Below are positions 23,695-30,744 of a stretch of DNA of 30,744 nucleotides, piece by piece (within the stretch, counting starts at the first letter, position 1; every line of letters begins with the position of its first letter). Source of the stretch: Candidatus Latescibacterota bacterium (GTDB lineage Bacteria; Latescibacterota; UBA2968; UBA8231); contig JAGWBY010000038.1 in NCBI GenBank assembly GCA_021295675.1, positions 1-30,744 of the forward strand, given 5' to 3'. Position numbers and translations under genes: made by a program. A model generated the notes under the pieces. It was not told where the DNA came from. It saw nothing but the letters and a program-made list of their open reading frames with translations, and did not search any database.

Positions 23695-25518
23695 ATGGCC
23701 TTAGGGACCAGCACGGTGGGCGCAGTGTTTCTTCTGGCTCTCCTCACTGGCTTAGTAAATCCCCTGCTCAGACTGGTCCATCCGCGGGCGGGCCTGAACC
23801 AGCAGGAACTGCTGGTGATCTACATCATGATGGTCATGGCCTCCCCGATTCCCACCCTCTTCTGCGCCCGCTTCCTCTCCCAGATCACCGCTCCCTTCTA
23901 CTACGCCACCCCCGAGAACGATTGGCGCAACCTGATTCAGCCATACATACCCCAGTGGTTGATGCCGCACGACGCCAAGGTCCTGAACCCGTTCTACGAA
24001 GGGGGAGAACAAGGGCAGTCGATTCCTTGGGAAGCTTGGGTGCCGACGTTTTTGGCTTGGACCCCTTTCGTCTGGGCGCTGTTTTTGGTGATGATTGCCA
24101 GCATGGTCGTGCTGCGCAAGCAGTGGGTCGAGAACGAACGGTTGGTCTATCCCCTGGTACAGGTGCCCCTGGCCATGACCGAGCAAGGTAGGGCGGGCGA
24201 GCGCATCCCCCCCTTCTTCAAGAATCCGGTGATGTGGGCTGGCTTTGCAGTACCGTTTCTCTGGGGTACGCTGCACGGGCTCTACAACTACTTCCCGGAT
24301 GTGTTCCTCATCGCCGAGGAAATAGACATGGTACGTTTGATCGTGCCCATCTTTCGCGATACTTCAGAGTTACACATCAAATTGCGGCCCAATATCTTGG
24401 GGTTTTTCTACTTCCTCAAGACTGAGGTTGCCTTCAGTCTGTGGTTTTTCAACCTGTTGTTCAACATAGTGCGGGGAATTTTCGGAGTCTTTGGCATCAC
24501 CAGTTCGGAGACTCTCGGAGGCGGCCACGCGGTGCAGGATCCGATTCTGGCGCATCAGTCAATGGGGGCGATGTTGGTGCTGTTTTTAGGCGGCCTGTGG
24601 ACGGCGCGCAAGCATCTGAAGGAGGTTTTCCGCAAGGCCTTTACTGGGGATTCGACGGTGGATGATTCCGGAGAGATCCTCTCCTATCGGACGGCGGTGA
24701 TCGTCCTGATTATCGGCAACTTGGTGCTAGTGGGATGGTTGTGGCTGGCGGGCATGCCTTTGTGGGTGGCGCTGAGTTTGCTCTTCTTAGCGGCAGTGAT
24801 TATCTACGGCTATACCCGGGTGGTGGCTGAAGGCGGGCTGTCGGATGGTGCGCCGCCGGTAGTGCCAGCCGGCATCTTAGTGTCGGCGGTGGGCTCGTCG
24901 GTGATCGGGTCGCAGGGCTTGGTCATTTTGGCGACAACCTATTTCTGGACGGCCGGGGTGCGCAGTTTCGTGATGACTTCGTGTGCTAACGGCCTCAGGT
25001 TGGGGGAGGAATTGGAAAGCAGCAAAAGGCCGCTGTTCTGGGCTTTGGTTCTGAGTGTGGTGATAGCCTTGGCCGGGTCGATATGGGTGATCATGATCCT
25101 CAGCCATGAGTACGGGGCCCTCAATCTGAAGATATGGTCGCAGAGGGACGCCTACGACTACATGGGGAATATGATTCACTCGCCAAAAGCGCCGCACCTG
25201 TGGGGCTGGATCAACACTGGGATCGGGGCCGTGATCATGTCGAGCTTGATGATCGCCCGCTGGCGCTATGTGTGGTGGCCGCTCCATCCCCTAGGGTATC
25301 CGATCGGTCCGATATGGATCATGACCGCTCTGTGGTTTAACATGTTTTTGGCTTGGCTGATCAAGGTGCTGGTACTCAAGTATGGGGGGGTGGGACTCTA
25401 CATGAAAACCCGTCCCTTTTTCTTTGGCATGATCTTGGGACACATCTCACCGGGAGGCTTCTATCTCATCATTGATCACTTCACCGGTATGACCGGCAAT
25501 GTGATCTTCTGGGGATGA
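23695..25518 (+). CDS. DUF6785-like multi-pass membrane protein
   Basis: 607 residues if begun at ATG 23695, but the true N-terminus is probably the frameshifted piece from 23531. The chain has about a dozen or more membrane segments, such as VGAVFLLALLTGLVNPLL, ELLVIYIMMVMASPIPTLF, WVPTFLAWTPFVWALFLVMI, VALSLLFLAAVIIYGYTRVV and FWALVLSVVIALAGSIWVIM. Family-like blocks include NWRNLIQPYIPQWLMP-type (here DWRNLIQPYIP), ENERLVYPLVQVPLAM, AEGGLSDGAPP and the C-terminal GHISPGGFYLIIDHFTGMTGN. Such proteins are frequent in Planctomycetes, Poribacteria and related groups, often beside sulfatases, and have no proven function; a transporter fold is plausible. If the frameshift is real the first membrane helix is lost. 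Confidence 0.75.
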   Translation: MALGTSTVGAVFLLALLTGLVNPLLRLVHPRAGLNQQELLVIYIMMVMASPIPTLFCARFLSQITAPFYYATPENDWRNLIQPYIPQWLMPHDAKVLNPFYEGGEQGQSIPWEAWVPTFLAWTPFVWALFLVMIASMVVLRKQWVENERLVYPLVQVPLAMTEQGRAGERIPPFFKNPVMWAGFAVPFLWGTLHGLYNYFPDVFLIAEEIDMVRLIVPIFRDTSELHIKLRPNILGFFYFLKTEVAFSLWFFNLLFNIVRGIFGVFGITSSETLGGGHAVQDPILAHQSMGAMLVLFLGGLWTARKHLKEVFRKAFTGDSTVDDSGEILSYRTAVIVLIIGNLVLVGWLWLAGMPLWVALSLLFLAAVIIYGYTRVVAEGGLSDGAPPVVPAGILVSAVGSSVIGSQGLVILATTYFWTAGVRSFVMTSCANGLRLGEELESSKRPLFWALVLSVVIALAGSIWVIMILSHEYGALNLKIWSQRDAYDYMGNMIHSPKAPHLWGWINTGIGAVIMSSLMIARWRYVWWPLHPLGYPIGPIWIMTALWFNMFLAWLIKVLVLKYGGVGLYMKTRPFFFGMILGHISPGGFYLIIDHFTGMTGNVIFWG

Positions 25519-25560
25519 TGTGTAGGGTATAAAACTCGTTCCAAAGCATAGAATATTTAC

Positions 25561-25589
25561 TTGTAAAACTGGAAATGTAAAGTTATCTT
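25561..25589 (+). promoter_or_regulatory. Possible promoter for the second CBM9-like gene
   Basis: TTGTAA (25561-25566) and TATCTT (25584-25589) with a 17-base spacer lie in the AT-rich 199-base gap. Three purine-rich ribosome-site-like motifs follow (25625, 25664, 25701), of which only AGGAGG at 25701 is placed to serve the ATG at 25718. Weak evidence. Confidence 0.25.
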
Positions 25590-25717
25590 GCTAGGTAAAT
25601 GTAAACATTCTTGATCCATTGCCCGAAAGGAGGTTCCTGCGCAGAGCTTGAGGTGGATTCACGTGGAGGAGGAGAAAAAATAATCTCTAACACTCTCATT
25701 AGGAGGACATACTGCTA

Positions 25718-26635
25718 ATGAAGAAATTCACGTTGATGCTTTTAGGATGCGCACTGTTCCTCGGGCTGAACACGTCGGTCACAGGGCATACAAATGTAGA
25801 ATACTTCATGCCCCAAGTGCCCGATCCCAGCGCGATCACGATTGACGGGAACGAGGACGACTGGGGCTGGATGGAGGAAGATTTCAAGATAGGGTTGGAT
25901 CAGACGTGGGACAGTGTTACAGGGGATGTTCAAAGGGACGGCTTAGATTTCTCTTGGTTCGCTGGGTGGAGTGCGCCGCCGGACAATCGAGTATATTTCT
26001 TTATTAGAGTTCAGGACGACACTCTGCGGCTCCTCGAGGAGGATCAGAAACGCTGGTGGAGCGATGACCATGTGCAAATCTACATTGACGCTGACCACTC
26101 AGGCGGGAACTTCTTGGGGGAAAATCTCGATCAGGTTTACAATGGGCAGCGCTACCATCTCCGCATCAAGCCGCTTCCTAGCCAGCCGGTAGCCTACAAC
26201 AGCCTACTTGAGTATATCGACCTCCCGGAAATAGGTTGGAGTTCGGACGTGTACAATGGCGAGCCCACGGAGTGGTTCGAAATCGCTTGGACGTTGCTAC
26301 CGGCAGGAGCCGGTCATCTATCGACCAATATTACTTGGACCATGGAGTTCCGCGCTGCTTTATGGGATATTCATAATACAAGCCCGGAGACAAGCATAAG
26401 GCATATCTTCCAATCCGATAAGATTATTCACTTTGGAGCGCGAGTTGGCGACAGTGACGGAGCAGGGGCTAAACATAGAATGGTCATGATTGGTGCTCAA
26501 CCCCAAGCAGGCCAGAAGGCACAGTATCATCCAGACTGGATTTTGCTGGAAGCGGATGAGGCTGAGGCTGAGACTGCGGTAAGATCCACCTCTTGGGGCC
26601 GGATCAAGAGCCATCTGGGCCTTCAATTGCGCTAA
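25718..26635 (+). CDS. Secreted CBM9/DOMON-like protein with C-terminal WGxIK tail (paralogue of 4168)
   Basis: 305 residues from ATG 25718 with AGGAGG 11 bases upstream. A Sec signal (MKKFTLMLLGCALFLGLNTSVTG) precedes a CBM9/DOMON-like sandwich: ITIDGNEDDWGWMEEDF, PPDNRVYFFIRVQDDTLR, WWSDDHVQIYIDADHSGG, and WFEIAWTLLPAGAGHLSTN. It matches the protein at 4168 in order of motifs and length, although the two loci are 21 kb apart. A Cys in the signal (GCALF) is not in a good lipobox. After an acidic linker (EADEAEAETAV) the chain ends STSWGRIKSHLGLQLR, the shared tail. It closes the sulfatase block and is followed by a terminator; a role in capturing the sulfated substrate is a reasonable guess only. 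Confidence 0.8.
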   Translation: MKKFTLMLLGCALFLGLNTSVTGHTNVEYFMPQVPDPSAITIDGNEDDWGWMEEDFKIGLDQTWDSVTGDVQRDGLDFSWFAGWSAPPDNRVYFFIRVQDDTLRLLEEDQKRWWSDDHVQIYIDADHSGGNFLGENLDQVYNGQRYHLRIKPLPSQPVAYNSLLEYIDLPEIGWSSDVYNGEPTEWFEIAWTLLPAGAGHLSTNITWTMEFRAALWDIHNTSPETSIRHIFQSDKIIHFGARVGDSDGAGAKHRMVMIGAQPQAGQKAQYHPDWILLEADEAEAETAVRSTSWGRIKSHLGLQLR

Positions 26636-26680
26636 TGAAGTGGTTTTGAGAAGAGGGATGCACTCGGCCCACCACTTTAC

Positions 26681-26708
26681 AAGCCCCTGAGCAATCAGGG
26701 GCTTTTTT
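26681..26708 (+). terminator. Rho-independent terminator, second copy
   Basis: The same 10-bp stem as at 20083 (AAGCCCCTGA / TCAGGGGCTT, loop GCAA) followed by TTTTTT-type tail at 26703-26708. The T-run overlaps the stop codon (26707-26709) of the minus-strand gene. It ends the CBM9-like transcript. Confidence 0.85.
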
Positions 26709-28671
26709 AATAGACCACGGCGAGGCTGCGTTCCTGCATCCATTGTCCTTGGTCCGTTTGGGCGCGCACCTGCACGACGTATATCCCGGGCGCGACGAGT
26801 TGGTTTTCTTCGTCGCGCCCGTTCCACAGCGCTTGATGGCGGCCGTTGAGCTGTGCCCCGAGGGGTTGCCGCCACGTGGAGCGCCCGTCGAGCGCGTAGA
26901 TTTCTAGTTCTACATCGGCGGGGGCTAGCAAGCGGAACAGGTTGTACTGGATCGTTACGTGGTCGTTGATGCCGTCGCCCTGCGGGGTGAACGCGGTCGG
27001 CTGCACTTCTATCGCGCCCAACACCTCATCCAATGCCCCCCCAATGGCGACCATGCGCAGTTGATTGGTGCCCAGAGCGTCGCTGGCGTCCCCTCCTTCT
27101 ACTTGTTGCGGCAGAATCTGCCCGGAGCGCGCAAATACCTCGGCTTGCACAGTGCTCGAAGCCGTGTACATGACGGTTTCCAAATGCAAACGCAGCGTTT
27201 GTGCGCCTCCGTCGCGGATGGGTTCGGGCAAGTAGATGGCTAGGCCCTCGGGTTCGTCGATTACGCTGTCGGCATTCACTGACTGTAGGGGATCGCCCAT
27301 CTCCAAGCCGAGCAGGGCACCCGCGCTAGGCAGGGTTAAACGCACCGCGTCAAAACCGGCTTGCTCCGTTGCGAACTCGGCCCGCAGGTCGCAGACCAAC
27401 TCGATCTTTTGCCCGGCTGGTATCTCGGCGATATGGCCTATGGGCTGCAGGTCACCGGTTGCGGCTACCTCGCCCACCACTCGTTCGGCCAACAGCGGAG
27501 AATACTCAATCGCCAGCGAATCCAAGCGCGTAAAATCCCACAGCGTTTCGGTTGCTAGCGTCAGGCGCAGTTGCAGGTAGCGGCCGCTTGGCACGCGGGG
27601 TAATTCGCCGGAACGGCGCAGCGGCGGCGACCAAAAGCTCCAGTTGTCCGCGTCGTCGATAATGGGGCCGCGCCAGCCCACGGCCGGGGGGTCCCAAGGC
27701 CAGGTGCGCTGCTTGAGACGTTCGTATGCGCTTTGCGTTACTTCCACCAGTTGGCCGATGTCGTCGTACCCGTGATAGCCAGTGGGGGTGGGGTCTAGGC
27801 CGGTCTTGATTTCTGCTTGCGCGGATGTGGGTGCGTCGGCCGCGGCCGCGATTTGGTCGCCGGCGCGCCGCCACTTGCTCGCGCCAAAGCGCACGCGCCC
27901 AATGTTGACCGTTTGCCCTAAATCGATCACTTGCGACGTCCACACGGCTTGCGGCGGGAATCCCCGGCCGGACACCTCTAGCTCGGCCAAGGCGAACTTG
28001 GTGTAGAACCGGCCGTTGTCTGGGAAGAAGTAGATGCGCAGAAAGCGCAGGTATTGTAGTGGGAACTCGATATGTACGACGGCTTCGGTGTTCAGATCGA
28101 TGCTGGATAGCAGGACGTCTAAAGGCCGGTAGTGGGAGCCTTCTTCCTTGGCGACGCCGACGGGGTCGAGGCTGCCGGAGAGTTCGTATTTGGCAAAGGC
28201 GAAGTTGGGGCGATACGGCTCTTGGGTAAGCGCGTCGCGGCCCTCGGGTGGATAGAACGCAAAGCGATCTACCGGCACGGGTACGCCGAGGTCAATGGTG
28301 TAGAATTCGTTGGGATCGTAGTAGTCGTGCGCCGAGAAGAAGGTCGCGAGGTCGCCATCGACAAAGTCGCGTGGCTCGGCGCGTGGGCGGAGGTAGTTGA
28401 TCCCGCGCCAGATGCGGACGTCGCCTAGGCGATAGGTGGATTCTCCGGGGGAGCGCCAGCGATACCAAGGCCCTAATTGGGGGAGCAAGTTTTCGCCGGG
28501 TTTGAGTTCGCGCGGCTGGAGTACGGATGGGTCGGTAGCGTCGTCCATCATCCGCTGCTGCCCGGTCCACACCGCCCACGGCTCGGTGCCGCCGAGGCGA
28601 AACTCATCTACCGCCCATGAGCGCACCGACAGACCGCTTAGCATTAATGCAAGGGCAAACGCATGTCGCAT
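26707..28671 (-). CDS. Secreted discoidin-like protein with C-terminal FlgD-type Ig domain (paralogue 4)
   Basis: 654 residues from ATG 28671 with AGAGG eight bases upstream and a Sec signal (MRHAFALALMLSGLSVRSWA). A discoidin-like sandwich spans about 95-235 (DFVDGDLATFFSAHDYY, YTIDLGVPVPVDRFAFYPP, LRFLRIYFFP, LAELEVSGRGF). NWSFWSPPLRRSGE, GRYLQLRLTL and IEYSPLLAERVVGEV match paralogue 2 closely. The C-terminal FlgD-type Ig domain has FTPQGDGINDHV (about 562) and LWNGRDEENQLVAPGIYVV (about 617), and the chain ends LAVVY. Here the usual NGDG is QGDG and WDGRD is WNGRD. It is the only member on the minus strand and is far from the 5896-15664 group, so the family has been duplicated and moved. 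Confidence 0.8.
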   Translation of the reverse strand: MRHAFALALMLSGLSVRSWAVDEFRLGGTEPWAVWTGQQRMMDDATDPSVLQPRELKPGENLLPQLGPWYRWRSPGESTYRLGDVRIWRGINYLRPRAEPRDFVDGDLATFFSAHDYYDPNEFYTIDLGVPVPVDRFAFYPPEGRDALTQEPYRPNFAFAKYELSGSLDPVGVAKEEGSHYRPLDVLLSSIDLNTEAVVHIEFPLQYLRFLRIYFFPDNGRFYTKFALAELEVSGRGFPPQAVWTSQVIDLGQTVNIGRVRFGASKWRRAGDQIAAAADAPTSAQAEIKTGLDPTPTGYHGYDDIGQLVEVTQSAYERLKQRTWPWDPPAVGWRGPIIDDADNWSFWSPPLRRSGELPRVPSGRYLQLRLTLATETLWDFTRLDSLAIEYSPLLAERVVGEVAATGDLQPIGHIAEIPAGQKIELVCDLRAEFATEQAGFDAVRLTLPSAGALLGLEMGDPLQSVNADSVIDEPEGLAIYLPEPIRDGGAQTLRLHLETVMYTASSTVQAEVFARSGQILPQQVEGGDASDALGTNQLRMVAIGGALDEVLGAIEVQPTAFTPQGDGINDHVTIQYNLFRLLAPADVELEIYALDGRSTWRQPLGAQLNGRHQALWNGRDEENQLVAPGIYVVQVRAQTDQGQWMQERSLAVVY

Positions 28672-28687
28672 GGGGAACCTCTTTACA

Positions 28688-28721
28688 TCAGTGGTTAGTG
28701 GTCAGTGGCCAGTGATCAGTT
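28688..28721. repeat. Degenerate 7-bp tandem repeat (AGTGGTC type)
   Basis: Successive units AGTGGTT, AGTGGTC, AGTGGCC, AGTGATC and a final AGT lie in the 94-base gap between the two minus-strand genes. Simple repeats of this kind are common between genes; no function is seen. Confidence 0.55.
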
Positions 28722-28765
28722 CCCCAACCCGGGGCGGAGCCCTACTGTGGCGGCTCTAGGCTGCC

Positions 28766-30610
28766 TTATTCTAGGACCAGCATCTTGCGCACTTGGGCGG
28801 CCGTTCCAGCCTGAAGCCGGTACAAATAAACTCCATTGGCGACGTGCGCGCCGCGATGGTCGCGGCCGTCCCAGGGGACTTGGTACGCGCCGGCCGCTTG
28901 GATTGCGTCCACCAGCGTGCGCACTGGCTGGCCGAGGGCGTTGTAGATCACCAGCCGCACCGGGCCGAGGGCACTGACGCGGTAGGGGATCTGGGTGGAG
29001 CTGTTGAAGGGGTTGGGGTAGTTCGGCTCTAGACTGCTGGCGACTGGCAAGGTAGCTTTGGCAGCTTCCCAATCGGCTGGATCGGTCGAGAAGATCCGGT
29101 ACAGTCCCGTCTGATCGGCAACCCACATGTCGGTTCCCTCCGGGCCGATGACGACGCGCTGCGGGTTAGTAAAGCCGACCGCAAAGGCTTCGAGTACCCC
29201 TTTGGGGGTTACGACCCAAATATTGTCCGTTACCGCGTCTGCTACGTAGAGAGCACTGCCGAGCGGCCCAGCGTTAGAAAACGCAATGCCTTGGAATTGA
29301 TGCTCGCCGACAGGGGCCGGTGTTACCAACGTGCGCCATGCTCCGTCGGCTTGCAGTTGGTACAAGCCAGACAGTTCGTCGTGGTTGAGATCGGTATCCG
29401 AGAGCGTCAGCAGGCCACCGTATTTCCCGGTCGGATCGAATTTCAGGTCTATTGGATCGATGTCGCTGCGGCCGGAAGGTATGGTATGGGAAGCGATCCG
29501 GTGGAGATTGAAGGACTCGTCCAGCCGGTAGAAAGACTGGCCTCGCTCGCCGTTGTCGGCGTCGTGGATATAGGCACTATTACCCCTAAGGAGTACTATT
29601 TGGGCTCGGCGAGCAAGCTCGCCGCTGTCGGCGTCGTAGATATAGGCCCCCGCTGGGTAGCTTGGCTGGCTGCTGAATTCAATGGACGCTCGGGTCGTAT
29701 TGCCATCGTCGATACTGATTGCGTCGCGGAACTGGCCGTTTGGCTCTACGATTGCGATACGAGTTGTGTGACCTCCAACTGGGCCCGCGCTGATCGCCAC
29801 GAACAGCTTGTTGTCAAACAGGCCGGTTTGATCGAAGCGGACCGTCGGCACTGCGTTTACCAACTTGGCCGGGATGCGGGCGACTAGCTCCTCGCCGCCT
29901 GCCGAGTACCGCCAGAGCAATACTTCCCCATCATCGAACGCGGCGTTGCGGATGGTAGCACCCATGATCCCGGTGCCGTATTCGGGATTAGCGATAAACT
30001 CCATGGCGACCGGTTCCAACGATGACCACTTCTCGACAGCAAAGCCGAGTGGAACGGATATATCGACGGGTGGCTCTGTGATGTCCCACAGCAGAATTGT
30101 GCCGTCCAGACTCGCACTTGCGAGGGTTTGTCTATCAGGACTAAATGCAACGCTTTCGACAGCGTTCACATGGCCTTTTAAGGTCTGCTTTTGCTGTCCG
30201 GTGTGTACATCCCACAGCAGAATCGTGCCGTCCCCACTCGCACTGGCGATGGTCTGTCCATCGGGACTGAACGCAATGCTATTGACATGGTCTTTTAAGG
30301 TCTGCTTGTGTTTTCCGGTGTGTACATCCCACAGCCACACCGTGCCGTCCCCACTCACACTGGTGAGGGTCTGTCCATCGGGACTGAACGCAACGCTATG
30401 GACCCGCTTCGTATAGCCTTTTAGGGTCTGCTTTTGCTGTCCGGTATGCACATCCCACAGCCGCACCGTCTCGTCAAAACTCGCACTAGCGATGGTATGT
30501 CCATCGGGACTGAACGCAACACTAAAGCCCCAAAGAATATGACCATTTAGTAAGTCCAAGTGATGAACGGTTTCCGAATCGAAGAGCCAAAAACAGATGC
30601 AAAACCACAC
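28766..30610 (-). CDS. WD40-repeat protein with NHL-like region and T9SS-type C-terminal sorting domain
   Basis: Up to 614 residues; the longest frame begins at GTG 30610, but the true start is uncertain because the opening [10 protein letters not shown] has no basic residue and overlaps the divergent start at 30597. Four WD40 repeats fill residues about 22-178 ([22 protein letters not shown]); the third is three residues short ([11 protein letters not shown]). A second propeller-like region follows (about 185-520), with [29 protein letters not shown] and [17 protein letters not shown]. Residues 526-614 are a textbook T9SS type A tail: [50 protein letters not shown] and RKMLVLE. It should be exported and attached to or released from the surface, provided a signal peptide exists. 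A duplicated segment lies at about residues 322-355. Confidence 0.8.
   Translation of the reverse strand: MWFCICFWLFDSETVHHLDLLNGHILWGFSVAFSPDGHTIASASFDETVRLWDVHTGQQKQTLKGYTKRVHSVAFSPDGQTLTSVSGDGTVWLWDVHTGKHKQTLKDHVNSIAFSPDGQTIASASGDGTILLWDVHTGQQKQTLKGHVNAVESVAFSPDRQTLASASLDGTILLWDITEPPVDISVPLGFAVEKWSSLEPVAMEFIANPEYGTGIMGATIRNAAFDDGEVLLWRYSAGGEELVARIPAKLVNAVPTVRFDQTGLFDNKLFVAISAGPVGGHTTRIAIVEPNGQFRDAISIDDGNTTRASIEFSSQPSYPAGAYIYDADSGELARRAQIVLLRGNSAYIHDADNGERGQSFYRLDESFNLHRIASHTIPSGRSDIDPIDLKFDPTGKYGGLLTLSDTDLNHDELSGLYQLQADGAWRTLVTPAPVGEHQFQGIAFSNAGPLGSALYVADAVTDNIWVVTPKGVLEAFAVGFTNPQRVVIGPEGTDMWVADQTGLYRIFSTDPADWEAAKATLPVASSLEPNYPNPFNSSTQIPYRVSALGPVRLVIYNALGQPVRTLVDAIQAAGAYQVPWDGRDHRGAHVANGVYLYRLQAGTAAQVRKMLVLE
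30060..30540 (-). repeat. Four tandem WD40-coding repeats
   Basis: Units of about 110-125 bases share CATCCCACAGC(A/C), CC(A/G)TCGGGACTGAA and TTTAAGGTCTGCTTTTG-type blocks. They encode the four WD40 blades. The close DNA match between units suggests recent expansion or gene conversion. Confidence 0.8.
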
Positions 30611-30741
30611 CCTAAAAGGTCATATGCTTAGGGTCTTTAGCGTTGCGTTCAGTCCCGATGGACATACCATCGCTAGTGCGAGTTTTGACAACACGGTGCG
30701 GCTGTGGGACGCACACACCGGACAGCAAAAGCAAACCTTAA
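30421..30741. repeat. Large inverted repeat at the divergent WD40 gene starts
   Basis: The left arm (about 30421-30540) and the right arm (about 30621-30740) are inverted copies matching at roughly nine positions in ten, with 48 identical bases (30473-30520 against 30642-30689). About 80 bases separate them. Each arm encodes the first WD40 blade of one of two divergent genes. Confidence 0.85.
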
Positions 30742-30744
30742 AAG
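30597..30744 (+). CDS. WD40-repeat protein, N-terminal part (runs off the window)
   Basis: From ATG 30597 the frame is open to the window edge. It reads [20 protein letters not shown], then [20 protein letters not shown] and TGQQKQTLK, one complete WD40 blade and the lead-in to the next. No signal peptide is present at this start, and only GAAGAG is available as ribosome site. Its start overlaps by 14 bases the longest possible start of the divergent WD40/T9SS gene, so at least one of the two starts must differ from the one given. It is a close paralogue of that gene's first blade. Confidence 0.6.
   Translation, partial: MQNHTLKGHMLRVFSVAFSPDGHTIASASFDNTVRLWDAHTGQQKQTLK

Noticed and set aside
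23655..24191. 178-codon plus-strand open frame at the DUF6785-like gene
   Set aside because: It is in the third frame, hydrophilic and Gly/Pro/Arg-rich; the membrane protein is in the frame from 23695.
25653..25718. 21-codon ORF ending TAATG on the start of the second CBM9-like gene
   Set aside because: The overlap is neat, but the GTG at 25653 has no ribosome site at a usable distance, so it is probably chance.
26655..26675. GGCCCACCA just before the second terminator, resembling a tRNA 3' end
   Set aside because: The preceding bases do not form a T-arm and do not pair with the GGGCGGT acceptor strand of the truncated tRNA-Val.
30060..30540. Regular repeats that could suggest a CRISPR array
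   Set aside because: Units are about 110-125 bases long, contiguous and in frame, and encode WD40 blades; there are no spacers or cas genes.

Overview
The window looks like a chromosomal segment of an uncultivated Gram-negative bacterium of the Poribacteria/Latescibacterota/FCB type. This rests on the combination of features: lipoproteins with N-terminal lipoboxes, a T9SS-type C-terminal sorting domain, several secreted proteins ending in FlgD-type Ig domains, WD40 repeats of the 'VAFSPDG...LWDVHTG' type, a PcfJ-like protein, and two sulfatases beside a DUF6785-like membrane protein. The phylum is inferred from gene style; no marker gene is present. No stretch longer than 300 bases lacks a gene or gene remnant.

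Layout. Positions 1-3988 (minus strand) hold a family-5 solute-binding lipoprotein, a SurA-like parvulin lipoprotein and the N-terminal half of an enolase-superfamily (MR/MLE) enzyme that runs off the left edge. Positions 4101-8881 (plus) hold a possible leader peptide, a secreted CBM9/DOMON-like protein, a small lipoprotein, a discoidin/FlgD-Ig surface protein, and a six-bladed TolB-like propeller gene broken by a 29-nt internal deletion. Positions 8882-11308 are an accessory patch: palindromic repeats, a relic of the 3' end of a PcfJ-like gene, a tail-anchored hendecad coiled-coil protein, and an intact PcfJ-like gene (minus). Positions 11309-19962 (plus) hold two more discoidin/FlgD-Ig proteins, an outer-membrane barrel-like protein and a 12-TPR lipoprotein, plausibly one surface assembly. 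Positions 20017-26708 start with a tRNA-Val that lacks its 3' end, followed by a 33-aa ORF coupled to a sulfatase, a second sulfatase, a DUF6785-like membrane protein split by a one-base frameshift, and a paralogue of the CBM9-like protein. This block is bracketed by identical terminator hairpins. Positions 26707-30744 hold a fourth discoidin/FlgD-Ig protein and a WD40/T9SS-tail protein (both minus), then a divergent WD40 gene whose start forms a large inverted repeat with its neighbour.

The most distinctive signals are two C-terminal signatures: a (S/T)WGxIK tail on three otherwise different secreted proteins, and a shared FlgD-Ig ending in V-(A/V)-Y on four paralogues. Together with the barrel, TPR and T9SS-tail proteins they suggest several parallel ways of sending proteins to the cell surface. 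Several genes carry recent lesions (two frameshifts, one truncated tRNA, one gene relic), which suggests a region in flux.
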